From positions 1 through 64,000 of the forward strand of contig NZ_JAJCXB010000032.1 in assembly GCF_020564935.1 (NCBI RefSeq): DNA of 64,000 bases, given 5' to 3'. Both the position numbers and the translations under genes were made by a program. The first letter of the stretch is position 1; the number at the start of each line of letters is the position of its first letter. The notes below the pieces were generated by a model. The model did no database searches, had not been told where the DNA came from, and saw only the letters and a list, made by a program, of their open reading frames with translations. The stretch is from Streptomyces pinistramenti (lineage in GTDB: Bacteria > Actinomycetota > Actinomycetes > Streptomycetales > Streptomycetaceae). Below, one piece after another: positions 32,367 to 40,289 of the stretch.

Positions 32367-33085
32367 CGCGCGACCCGCCCCGCCTTTTCGGCGCCCGCGC
32401 CCTCGATGAGGGTGACCACGCATTCGATGACCTGCTCCAGCGTCAGCTCCGTGGTGTCCACCTCGACGGCGTCGTCGGCCTTGGCCAGCGGCGAGGTCTT
32501 GCGGGAGGAGTCGGCGGTGTCCCGCTTGATCAGGGCCTCGCGGGTGGCCGCCAGGTCGGAGGCTTCCTTGCCCTTCAGCTCGCCACTGCGGCGGGCCGCC
32601 CGCGCCTCGGCGGACGCGGTCAGGAACACCTTGAGGTCGGCGTCGGGCAGCACCGTGATGCCGATGTCGCGGCCCTCCACGACGATGCCGTTCGGGGCCT
32701 CTGCGGCGATGGAACGCTGGAGGTCGGTGATCCGGGTGCGCACCTCGGGGACGGCGCTGACCGCGCTGACCGCGGCGGTGACCTCCTGGGTGCGGATCGG
32801 GCCCGCCGCGTCCAGGCCGTCGACCGAGATGGTCGGGGCGGCCGGGTCCGTACCGGAGGCGATCACGGGCTTGGCGCTGGCATCGGCGACGGCCACCGCG
32901 TCGTCGACGTCGATGCCGTTGGAGAGCATCCACCAGGTGATCGCGCGGTACTGGGCGCCGGTGTCCAGGTAGCCGAGGCCGAGCTTGGCCGCGACGGCCT
33001 TGGACGTGCTGGACTTGCCCGTGCCAGCGGGGCCGTCGATGGCGACAATCACTGCAGCCGGGGCGGTCCGGGCGGCGGTTTCCAC
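32363..33085 (-). CDS. cmk: Cytidylate kinase
   Basis: 240 residues. P-loop IDGPAGTGKSSTSKAVA, LGYLDTGAQYRA (NMP-binding helix), VVEGRDIGITVLPDADLKVFLTA and the LID region RRSGELKG identify CMP/dCMP kinase, producing CDP and dCDP. GTG 33085 is selected: AGAAAGG lies about 11 bases upstream, and GTG 33097 would overlap it. Coupled to the plsC-like gene by GTGA; lies 98 bp downstream of tyrA. Confidence 0.96.
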   Translation of the reverse strand: METAARTAPAAVIVAIDGPAGTGKSSTSKAVAAKLGLGYLDTGAQYRAITWWMLSNGIDVDDAVAVADASAKPVIASGTDPAAPTISVDGLDAAGPIRTQEVTAAVSAVSAVPEVRTRITDLQRSIAAEAPNGIVVEGRDIGITVLPDADLKVFLTASAEARAARRSGELKGKEASDLAATREALIKRDTADSSRKTSPLAKADDAVEVDTTELTLEQVIECVVTLIEGAGAEKAGRVAR

Positions 33086-33183
33086 GGTGACGAACACCTT
33101 TCTGGTTACACGGGGCGGGGGTCCTGGGCCGAACGGGCCTCGCTCAAGGTTACTGGCTCCCCCGCGCCCCGTGGTCCACGGTG

Positions 33184-34269
33184 TCACTGCCGGATGGACC
33201 AGCCCCGCTCGCGCAGCTCCGCGGTCAGTACCGGCACCGCGGCGGGCTCGACCATCAGCTGGATGAATCCGGCCTGCTGGCCGGTGGCGTGCTCGATGCG
33301 GACGTCCTCGATGTTGACCCCGGCGCGGCCGGCGTCGGCGAAGATCCGGGCCAGCTCGCCCGGCTGGTCACCGATGTGGACGGCGACGTTCTCGTACACG
33401 GCGGGGGCCGCGCCGTGCTTGCCCGGCACCCGCTCCCGCCCGGCGTTGCCGCGCCGCAGGACGTCCTCGATGCCGCCGGCGCCGTCGGCCCGCTTCTCCT
33501 CGTCGGCGGCCTCCAGGGCACGCAGCGCGCGCACCGTCTCGTCCAGGTCGGCCGCCACCTCGGACAGCACCTCGGCGACCGGGCCCGGATTCGCGGACAG
33601 GATGTCGATCCACATGCCGGGATCGGACGCCGCGATCCGCGTCACATCCCTGACGCCCTGGCCGCACAGCCGTACGGCGGTCTCGTCGGCGCCCTCCAGG
33701 CGGGCGGCGACGAGGCTGGAGACCAGCTGCGGGGTGTGCGAGACGAGGGCGACGGCGCGGTCGTGCGCGTCCGCGTCCATCACGACCGGGACCGCGCGGC
33801 ACAGCGCGACCAGTTCCAGCGCGAGGTTGAGCACCTCGGTGTCGCCGTCCTTGCCCGGGGTCAGCACCCAGGGCCGGCCCTCGAAGAGGTCGGCGGTGGC
33901 CGCGAGCGGCCCGGAGCGCTCCTTGCCCGCCATCGGGTGCGTACCGAGGTAGCAGGACAGGTCGCAGCCCAGCGCCTCCAGCTGGCGGCGCGGGCCGCCC
34001 TTGACGCTGGCGACGTCGAGGTAGGCGCGGGCCGCACCCCGCCGTATCGCGTCCGCCAGCGCGGCCGCCACATGGGCGGGCGGGACGGCGACGATCACCA
34101 GGTCGACCGGGCCCGGGGGCGGTTCGGCGATGCCGGCGCCGAGGGCCGCGGCCGTACGCGCCTGGTCGGGGTCGTGGTCCTCCAGGAAGACCTGCACCCC
34201 GCGGGCGTGCAGGGCGAGCGCGGCCGAGGTGCCGATCAGGCCCGTTCCGATGACGAGTGCGCTTCTCAC
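33184..34269 (-). CDS. tyrA: Prephenate dehydrogenase
   Basis: 361 residues. Rossmann motif VIGTGLIGTSAALALHARG, the substrate segment THPMAGKERSGP and the helical dimer domain (VSHTPQLVSSLVAARL) identify the enzyme, which makes 4-hydroxyphenylpyruvate for tyrosine. A C-terminal ACT domain (ENVAVHIGDQPGELARIFAD, NIEDVRIEH) suggests allosteric control by an aromatic amino acid. GTG 34269 overlaps the chorismate mutase stop by four bases, so the two consecutive tyrosine-pathway steps are coupled. Confidence 0.96.
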   Translation of the reverse strand: MRSALVIGTGLIGTSAALALHARGVQVFLEDHDPDQARTAAALGAGIAEPPPGPVDLVIVAVPPAHVAAALADAIRRGAARAYLDVASVKGGPRRQLEALGCDLSCYLGTHPMAGKERSGPLAATADLFEGRPWVLTPGKDGDTEVLNLALELVALCRAVPVVMDADAHDRAVALVSHTPQLVSSLVAARLEGADETAVRLCGQGVRDVTRIAASDPGMWIDILSANPGPVAEVLSEVAADLDETVRALRALEAADEEKRADGAGGIEDVLRRGNAGRERVPGKHGAAPAVYENVAVHIGDQPGELARIFADAGRAGVNIEDVRIEHATGQQAGFIQLMVEPAAVPVLTAELRERGWSIRQ

Positions 34270-34628
34270 TGGGCGATGTCCTTTCGCAGCGCGGCGGTGG
34301 CGCCGAGGTACACATGGGAGATCCGGGCCTTGGGCAGCCCGGTCTCGACATGGGCGAGCACCCGCACCACGCGCTCCATGGCCCCGGGAACATCCATCTC
34401 CTGGGCACATATCAACGGCACGTCCGTGATTCCCAGACGGCGGGCGGCGGCGGCCGGGAAGTCGCTGTGCAGATCGGGGGTGGCGGTGAACCAGACGCTG
34501 ATCAGGTCGTCCGGGAGCAGGCTGTTGCGCTCCAGGACGGCGGTGAGCAGCTCGGTGACCCGCTCGTGCATGTGCCCGGAATCGTCCCGGTCCAGCTGGA
34601 CGGCCCCGCGGACCGCTCGTACGCTCAC
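34266..34628 (-). CDS. aroH: Chorismate mutase, AroH class
   Basis: 120 residues, exactly the length of the monofunctional trimeric Bacillus-type enzyme. Active-site residues are kept: Arg7 (AVRGAV), Glu77 (CAQEMDV), Arg89 (ERVVRV) and Tyr107 (SHVYLGA). It converts chorismate to prephenate. GTG 34628 is used; a longer frame upstream carries no conserved residues. Overlaps tyrA by four bases. Confidence 0.94.
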   Translation of the reverse strand: MSVRAVRGAVQLDRDDSGHMHERVTELLTAVLERNSLLPDDLISVWFTATPDLHSDFPAAAARRLGITDVPLICAQEMDVPGAMERVVRVLAHVETGLPKARISHVYLGATAALRKDIAQ

Positions 34629-34794
34629 GTCCCTGCTCCCTGCGTCTGACCTGCCCGCGCACCTCTGCACGCCGATCAAGCGTATCCAGCCCCACCGACA
34701 GCCGTGCCCGGCAGCCGCCCACCGGGACGCACGACCGCCCACCGCCCGGAATTCCGGGTGACAGCCGCCCCGCCCTGCGGCCACACTCGGCGCC

Positions 34795-35499
34795 ATGCCA
34801 CCTTCCGATGCCGCAGGTCACGCCCTTGTCGCCGGGCACACCGTCTACTCCTGCGTGATGGGCTCGCGCGCCTTCGGACTGGCCGTCGAGGGCAGCGACA
34901 CCGACCGGCGCGGGGTGTATCTCGCGCCCGCCGAGCTGTTCTGGCGCTTCGAGAAGCCGCCGTCGCACGTGTCGGGCCCGCGCGAGGAGGAGTTCTCCTG
35001 GGAGCTGGAGCGGTTCTGCGCGCTGGGGCTGCGCTCCGATCCGAACGTTCTGGAGTGTCTCCACTCGCCGCTGGTGGAACGGATCGACGCCACCGGACGC
35101 GAGCTGCTGGACCTGCGCGGCGCCTTCCTGTCCCGGCAGCTCCACCGCACCTTCGCCGGGTTCGCCGCCTCGCAGTTCACGAAGCTGCGGGCGGACGTCC
35201 GCCGGGAGGGCGCGCCGCGCTGGAAGCACGCCATGCATCTGCTGCGGGCCCTGGCCTGCTGCCGTGACGTCCTGCGCAACGGCGCCCTGACGACGGACGT
35301 GGGGCAGGCCCGCGCACAGCTGCTCGCGGTCCGGCGCGGCGAGCTGTCCTGGGACGAGGTGACACGGCGGATGGCGGCGCTGACCGATGAGGCCGCGGCG
35401 GCGGTGTCCGGCTCCCCGCTCCCCGACGAGCCGGACCGGGCCCGGGTGGAGGACTTCCTCGTCAGAGCCCGGCGGGCGTCACTTCCTGGTACCGGGTGA
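34795..35499 (+). CDS. RlaP-type predicted nucleotidyltransferase
   Basis: 234 residues. The nucleotidyltransferase core reads GSRAFGLAVEGSDTDRRGVYL, a GS-x-D-x-D site of the polymerase-beta superfamily, followed by the helical region ECLHSPLVE and FAGFAASQFTKLR seen in PF10127 (COG3541). Family members occur near RNA-repair ligases or NAD/ADP-ribose genes and their reaction is unproven. Here it converges with an ADP-ribosylglycohydrolase gene, arguing for the second setting. A weak seven-base-pair terminator separates them. Confidence 0.85.
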   Translation: MPPSDAAGHALVAGHTVYSCVMGSRAFGLAVEGSDTDRRGVYLAPAELFWRFEKPPSHVSGPREEEFSWELERFCALGLRSDPNVLECLHSPLVERIDATGRELLDLRGAFLSRQLHRTFAGFAASQFTKLRADVRREGAPRWKHAMHLLRALACCRDVLRNGALTTDVGQARAQLLAVRRGELSWDEVTRRMAALTDEAAAAVSGSPLPDEPDRARVEDFLVRARRASLPGTG

Positions 35500-35500
35500 G

Positions 35501-35518
35501 CGGGGCCCTGCGGCCCCG
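35501..35518. terminator. Short bidirectional terminator
   Basis: A 7-bp G+C inverted repeat (35501-35507 and 35512-35518) with a four-base loop between converging nucleotidyltransferase and ADP-ribosylglycohydrolase genes. Confidence 0.5.
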
Positions 35519-35529
35519 TCACGTGAGCC

Positions 35530-36534
35530 TCACCCGTCCCAGGCCGCGCCCAGCGCCAGCAGGTCGTCGCGGTACTCGATGCGGTCGGCCCACTCGTCGG
35601 GCCAGGCCCCGGCCCCCAGGCACGCGCCCGCGAACGCCCCGGTGAGGCAGGCGATCGAGTCGGAGTCGCCGGAGGTGCAGGCGGCCCGGCGGAGCGCGGT
35701 GAGCGGCTCGTCCGGGAAGAGCAGGAAGCACAGCAGGCCGGTGGCGAGCGCCTCCTCGGCGATCCAGCCCGCGCCGGTGGCCAGGCAGGGATCGGCCTCC
35801 GCGTCCGGCGCCCGCAAGGCCGCGTCCAGCCGGTCGAGCACGCCGATGCACTCGTCCCAGCCGCGGGCGGCGAACGCCGCGGGGGACGGGTCCTGGGCGC
35901 GCCGCCACAGGTCGCCGAGCCAGTCCTCCTGGTAGCCGGTGCGCCGGTCGCGCGCGTGATCGCGCAGCAGCCCGGTCAGCTCGGCGGGCCGGGCACCGGC
36001 GGCCAGGACCTGCACGGCGTACGCAGTCAGCTCACTGGCGGCGAGCGCCGTCGGGTGGCCGTGGGTCAGCGCGGACTGCAACTGTGCCGCACCGGCCCGC
36101 TGCTGGGGGCTCAGTCCGGGTGCCAGGCCGATCGGCGCGACCCGCATGTTGGCGCCACAGCCCTTGGATCCCATCCTGCTGGCCTCCGCCCAAGGCCGTT
36201 CCGTCGCGCTCAGCACCTGGCAGGCGGTGAGGCAGGTGGTGCCCGGCGCACGGTTGTTGTCCGGTGAACGCCACCAGGCGACGTACTCCTCGCGGAGCGG
36301 GCGCTCCAGGCTCTGCGGGGTGAGCGGGCCGCGTGCCATGGCGGTGCGCAGCCCGCGGCCCAGGGCCAGCGTCATCTGGGTGTCGTCGCTGACCTGCGCG
36401 GGCTCGGGCAGCGTCAGCCGCCGCCAGGGCCCGTACCGCGCCAGGATCGACGGGACGTCGTCGAACTCGGTGGGATAGCCGAGTGCGTCCCCGAGAGCGA
36501 GCCCGATCAGCGCGCCGGTTGCTGCGGTCCCCAT
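35530..36534 (-). CDS. ADP-ribosylglycohydrolase family protein
   Basis: 334 residues. Metal-binding motifs of the DraG/ARH fold are intact: QVSDDTQMTLALGRGL near the N terminus and TSGDSDSIACLTGAFAGA near the C terminus (the paired aspartates hold two Mg2+ ions). GSKGCGANMRVAPIGL is the ADP-ribose loop. It would remove ADP-ribose from a modified protein, nucleic acid or metabolite. ATG 36534 is used because AAGGGG lies nine to ten bases upstream; the GTG at 36543 has no spacing. That ribosome binding site is part of a long hairpin (36539-36576). Confidence 0.9.
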   Translation of the reverse strand: MGTAATGALIGLALGDALGYPTEFDDVPSILARYGPWRRLTLPEPAQVSDDTQMTLALGRGLRTAMARGPLTPQSLERPLREEYVAWWRSPDNNRAPGTTCLTACQVLSATERPWAEASRMGSKGCGANMRVAPIGLAPGLSPQQRAGAAQLQSALTHGHPTALAASELTAYAVQVLAAGARPAELTGLLRDHARDRRTGYQEDWLGDLWRRAQDPSPAAFAARGWDECIGVLDRLDAALRAPDAEADPCLATGAGWIAEEALATGLLCFLLFPDEPLTALRRAACTSGDSDSIACLTGAFAGACLGAGAWPDEWADRIEYRDDLLALGAAWDG

Positions 36535-36538
36535 GAAA

Positions 36539-36576
36539 ACCACCCCTTAATCGTCACAATGACAATAAGGGGTGGT
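36539..36576 (-). promoter_or_regulatory. Hairpin covering the ribosome binding site of the ADP-ribosylglycohydrolase gene
   Basis: A perfect 11-bp inverted repeat (36539-36549 and 36566-36576) encloses a second small dyad, GTCA-N3-TGAC. On the minus strand the 3' arm TAAGGGGTGGT contains the Shine-Dalgarno sequence of the next gene and is followed by TTTT. It could be a DNA operator, an RNA stem hiding the ribosome binding site, or a terminator for the upstream rluB-like gene. Confidence 0.6.
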
Positions 36577-36624
36577 GATCTTCCCCGGCAAGCCGCCGGC
36601 GGCCGGGATCAGGGGGTCAGCCGC

Positions 36625-37803
36625 TTACAGCTCGACCTCGCGCATCAGCATGCCGACCTCGGTGTTGGTCATCCGGCGCAGCCAGCCGGACTTCTGGTCG
36701 CCCAGCGGGATCGGCCCGAAGCTCGTACGGACCAGCCGCTCGACCGGGAATCCGGCCTCCGCGAGCATCCGGCGGACGATGTGCTTCCGGCCCTCGTGGA
36801 GGGTCACCTCGACGAGATAGTTCTTGCCGGTGTTCTCCACCACCCGGAAGTGGTCGGCGCGGGCGTAGCCGTCCTCCAGCTGGATGCCGTCCTTGAGCTG
36901 CTTGCCCAGGTCACGCGGGAGCGGGCCCTGGATCGCGGCGAGGTAGGTCTTCTTGACGCCGTAGCGCGGGTGGGTCAGACGGTGGGCCAGCTCGCCGTGG
37001 TTGGTGAGCAGGATGATGCCCTCGGTCTCGGTGTCCAGCCGGCCGACGTGGAAGAGCCGCGTCTCACGGTTGGTGACGTAGTCGCCCAGGCACTGCCGGC
37101 CGTCCGGGTCCTCCATGGTGGAGACGACGCCGGCCGGCTTGTTCAGCGCGAAGAAGAGGTACGACTGGGTGGCGACCGTCAGGCCGTCGACCTTGATCTC
37201 GTCCTTCTGCGGATCGACGCGGACGCCCTGCTCCATGACGATCTCGCCGTTGACCTCGACGCGCGCCTGGTCGATCAGCTCCTCGCAGGCCCGCCGCGAG
37301 CCCATGCCGGCCCTGGCGAGCACCTTCTGGAGCCGCTCGCCCTCCTCCTCACCGAAGGTCTTGGGGGTCTTGACCTGCGGCTTGTTGTGGCGGGCGCGGT
37401 TGCGCTCCTCGATCTTGGCGTCCAGCTCGCGGGGCCGCGAAGGCGCCTGGCCGCGCTGCGGCCCGCCCTTGGCACCGGGACGTGCCCCCTTGGAGGCGGC
37501 ACCCGTACGCGGACCGCCCTTGGCGCCGCCACGGGCCGCAGCGCCCCGGCTGCCGCCGCTCTTCGGGGCACCGCCCTTGCGGTCGTCGCCGCTCTTCGGG
37601 GCGCCCCTGCGCTCGTCGCCACGGCCGGCTGAGCCGCCCTGCCCACCGGATCCGCCCACGTCGTAGCGGCGCTCCTCGGGACGGGGACGTCCCGCGCGCT
37701 TCTGCTGGTCGTCGCGGCCCCCCGTACCCGAACGCCGGCGGTCGCCGCCGGCGCCCGCGCTCCCGTTGTTCCGGTTTCCGCTGTTCCTGCCGCTGCTTCG
37801 CAT
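36625..37803 (-). CDS. rluB: RluB/RsuA-family 23S rRNA pseudouridine synthase
   Basis: 392 residues. The first 140 are a low-complexity arginine-, glycine- and serine-rich tail, much longer than in E. coli RluB and probably RNA-binding. An S4 domain follows (ERLQKVLARAGMGSRRACEELI, RVEVNGEIV) and then the RluB/RsuA catalytic domain with HVGRLDTETEGIILLTNHGELAHRL (Asp nucleophile), YLAAIQG and EGRKHIVRRMLAEAG. ATG 37803 shares one base with the scpB stop (TGATG), so translation is coupled. An scpA-scpB-rluB order is conserved in many Gram-positive bacteria. Confidence 0.92.
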   Translation of the reverse strand: MRSSGRNSGNRNNGSAGAGGDRRRSGTGGRDDQQKRAGRPRPEERRYDVGGSGGQGGSAGRGDERRGAPKSGDDRKGGAPKSGGSRGAAARGGAKGGPRTGAASKGARPGAKGGPQRGQAPSRPRELDAKIEERNRARHNKPQVKTPKTFGEEEGERLQKVLARAGMGSRRACEELIDQARVEVNGEIVMEQGVRVDPQKDEIKVDGLTVATQSYLFFALNKPAGVVSTMEDPDGRQCLGDYVTNRETRLFHVGRLDTETEGIILLTNHGELAHRLTHPRYGVKKTYLAAIQGPLPRDLGKQLKDGIQLEDGYARADHFRVVENTGKNYLVEVTLHEGRKHIVRRMLAEAGFPVERLVRTSFGPIPLGDQKSGWLRRMTNTEVGMLMREVEL

Positions 37804-38483
37804 CAATGATCCGTCTGAGAGTCGCCGCTGTCGTCTACGTCGAACGACGGGATACCTTCCGGGGAGTCGCCCTCGACCGCGTCCGCCTCCGGGAGGAACG
37901 GTGCGAGCTGCGGGAGCTCTTCCAGGCCGCGCAGGCCCATCCGCTCCAGAAAGTAATTCGTCGTCCTGTACAGGATCGCACCTGTTTCAGGTTCCGTCCC
38001 CGCCTCCTCCACGAGTCCGCGCTGGAGGAGTGTGCGCATCACGCCGTCACAGTTCACCCCGCGAACGGCCGAAACCCGGGAACGGCTGACCGGCTGACGG
38101 TACGCGACCACGGCCAGAGTCTCCAATGCGGCCTGCGTGAGCCGTGCGGTCTGGCCGTCCAGGACGAAGCTCTCGACCGCTTCCGCGTAGGCGGCACGGG
38201 AGTAGAAACGCCAGCCGCCGGCCACCGGCCGCAGGTCGAATCCGCGGCCCTGGCGCGCGTAGTCGGCGGCCAGCTCACGCAGCGCGAGCGCCACCGCGCG
38301 GCGCGGCCGCTGCAACACCCTGGCCAGGTGTTCCTCGGTCGCCGGCTCGTCGACGACCATCAGGACGGCCTCCAGCGCGGGCTTCAGCTCCAGCTCGGCG
38401 ACGCCCAGCGCCCCGGCCGGCGCCGCGGGCCGCCCCCCACCCGCGCTCCCCTCGATGTCATACGCCCCGTCGGCCCCGCTCAC
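37803..38483 (-). CDS. scpB: Segregation and condensation protein B
   Basis: 226 residues. Two winged-helix domains: LKPALEAVLMVVDEPATEEHLARVL, the segment GRGFDLRPVAGGWRFYSR, then LTQAALETLAVVAYRQPVSRSRVSAVRGVNCDGVM, all ScpB hallmarks. The subunit joins ScpA and SMC to form the bacterial condensin complex. The start GTG 38483 overlaps the scpA stop by four bases. The C-terminal 35 residues are acidic and likely disordered. Confidence 0.95.
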   Translation of the reverse strand: MSGADGAYDIEGSAGGGRPAAPAGALGVAELELKPALEAVLMVVDEPATEEHLARVLQRPRRAVALALRELAADYARQGRGFDLRPVAGGWRFYSRAAYAEAVESFVLDGQTARLTQAALETLAVVAYRQPVSRSRVSAVRGVNCDGVMRTLLQRGLVEEAGTEPETGAILYRTTNYFLERMGLRGLEELPQLAPFLPEADAVEGDSPEGIPSFDVDDSGDSQTDH

Positions 38484-39472
38484 GCCCGTGCCACCTCTTC
38501 CGCATCGTCGGACTCCGCATCCCCGGGCCGCTCCTGCTGCCCCGGTTCCCTGTCGAACTCGTCCGTCACCACCGGGACGGCGTCCGCCGCGCCCGTCCAC
38601 CGGACCGTGAGCGCCCCCAGGGCCTCCTCCTGGTCCAGCGCCACCACCCGCTCCCGGTAGAGCTCCAGCAGGGCCAGGAAACGCGCCACGACGGTGAGGG
38701 TGTCGGGCGCCCCGGCGACCAGTTCCTGGAAGCTGCGCTCGCCCGCCTCCCGCAGCAGCGCCATCACCACATCGGCCTGCTCACGCACGCTCACCAGCGG
38801 CGCGTGGATGTGGTCGACGTAGACCTGCGGCCTGGCCTTCGGCTGCATCGCCTTGACCGCCAGCTTCGCGAAACCCTCGGGGCCGATGCTGAGGGCGACC
38901 TCGGGCAGCAGCTCGGCGTGCTCCGGTTCCAGGCCGACGGTCCGCGGGTACCTGCGGGCCTCGTCGGCCAGCCGGCCGCTGAAGATGTCCGCGATCCGCT
39001 TGTAGGCGCGGTACTGGAGCAGCCGCGCGAACAGCAGGTCGCGGGCTTCGAGGAGCGCCAGATCGGCCTCGTCCTCCACCTTGGCGACGGGCAGCAGCCG
39101 GGCGGCCTTCAGATCCAGCAGCGTCGCGGCGACGACCAGGAACTCGGTGGTCTGGTCGAGATCCCAGTCCGCCCCCATGGCCCGGATGTGCGCCATGAAC
39201 TCGTCCGTCACCTGGGAGAGCGCGACCTCCGTGACGTCCAGCTTGTGCTTCGAGATCAGCTGGAGGAGCAGGTCGAAGGGGCCCTCGAAGTTGTCCAGCC
39301 GGACGGTGAACCTGCCGTCACCGGCCGGTGCCGGAGCCTCGGGGACACCGGACTCACCTGCCGTGTCCCCGGGGGCCGACGGCGGCTCCCCGGCCTGCTC
39401 GGCGTCCGGCCGCCGGCCGAGTGGACGGCGCGGGGCGCGCGGGGAAGGGGTGTCGTGGTGGGGCGTCGGCAT
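38480..39472 (-). CDS. scpA: Segregation and condensation protein A (kleisin)
   Basis: 330 residues. After a 50-residue disordered tail comes the kleisin N domain FTVRLDNFEGPFDLLLQLISKHKLDVTEVALSQVTDEF and TTEFLVVAATLLDLKAARLLP, and at the C terminus the winged helix SFQELVAG with VVARFLALLELYRERVVALDQ. It bridges the SMC heads and binds ScpB. ATG 39472; followed directly by scpB. A gap of 208 bp separates it from the RHH-protein gene upstream. Confidence 0.96.
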   Translation of the reverse strand: MPTPHHDTPSPRAPRRPLGRRPDAEQAGEPPSAPGDTAGESGVPEAPAPAGDGRFTVRLDNFEGPFDLLLQLISKHKLDVTEVALSQVTDEFMAHIRAMGADWDLDQTTEFLVVAATLLDLKAARLLPVAKVEDEADLALLEARDLLFARLLQYRAYKRIADIFSGRLADEARRYPRTVGLEPEHAELLPEVALSIGPEGFAKLAVKAMQPKARPQVYVDHIHAPLVSVREQADVVMALLREAGERSFQELVAGAPDTLTVVARFLALLELYRERVVALDQEEALGALTVRWTGAADAVPVVTDEFDREPGQQERPGDAESDDAEEVARA

Positions 39473-39680
39473 CGTGGTCCATGGTGCTGCGGTTCCCGCG
39501 CCTGGGGCAGCGGGCTGGTGAGGGCGTCAGGCCCGGGAAAAGGAGGCTATCCCGTCGGACCCGGCCCCCTGGAACGCGCCGCGCGGCCGGGCCCCGACGG
39601 GCATCGGCCGCGCTTCTCCGGCGTTCCGGGCCGCCGGCACGCGGCCCCTGTGGTGACCGACGTCACCGGCGTACGGGCGC

Positions 39681-40289
39681 CTAGCGCCCCCGCAGCCGCC
39701 GCACCAGGATGCTGGCGTCGCCGCGCGATTCCAGGTCGGCGAGGACGACGGCGACCGCCTCGCGGACGATCCGGCCGCGGTCGACGGCGAGGCCGTGCTC
39801 GCCGCGCAGCACCAGGCGGGCGTGTTCGAGGTCCATGAGCTCCTCGGCGGAGACATAGACGGTGATCTTCTCGTCGTGCCGTTCCCGGCCGCTGGGGCGC
39901 CGGTTGGCGCCGCGGCCACCCCCGCGCCTGCGGCCCTGCCCGCCGGCCTGCACAGCCGCGGCGGCCGCGTCCTGCCCTGCCGCCTGGCCTTCCTGCCTGC
40001 GGTGGCCCTGCGGGCCTTCCTGGCCCGTCTCGCGTCCGTTGTGCTCGGCCGGAGCCGCCGTGCGCGCCGTGTCCGCTCCCCCGTCAGCCGCGTCCGTGCC
40101 GCCCCGTGGTCCCGCCGGGGGCGCTTCCGCCACCGGGTCGGCCTCGCCGGCCGGGGACGGCACGCGGGGGCTGTCGCCGCCCGCGGTGGAGCCGTTCGCC
40201 GGGCGGCGGGGCGAGGAGGACTGCAGGCCCATGCCCCCGGTGGTACGGAACAGTTCGTCGGCTCCCGGCAGACTCACTCGGCGTGACAC
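39681..40289 (-). CDS. Ribbon-helix-helix-like protein coupled to ParA
   Basis: 202 residues. The first 130 are disordered (Gly, Arg, Ala and Gln rich, with a basic patch GQGRRRGGGRGANRR). The last 65 (KITVYVSAEELMDLEHARLVLRG, then RGRIVREAVAVVLADLESRG) have the strand-helix-helix pattern of ribbon-helix-helix DNA-binding proteins. It starts with GTG 40289 inside the parA 3' end (16-base overlap). ParA ATPases usually need a DNA-bound partner; this protein occupies that slot instead of a classical ParB. DNA binding is inferred. Confidence 0.72.
   Translation of the reverse strand: MSRRVSLPGADELFRTTGGMGLQSSSPRRPANGSTAGGDSPRVPSPAGEADPVAEAPPAGPRGGTDAADGGADTARTAAPAEHNGRETGQEGPQGHRRQEGQAAGQDAAAAAVQAGGQGRRRGGGRGANRRPSGRERHDEKITVYVSAEELMDLEHARLVLRGEHGLAVDRGRIVREAVAVVLADLESRGDASILVRRLRGR

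Noticed and set aside
36539..36576. Simple terminator of the rluB-like gene
   Set aside because: It could act so, but the stem overlaps the next gene's ribosome binding site; I listed it as regulatory with this alternative instead.
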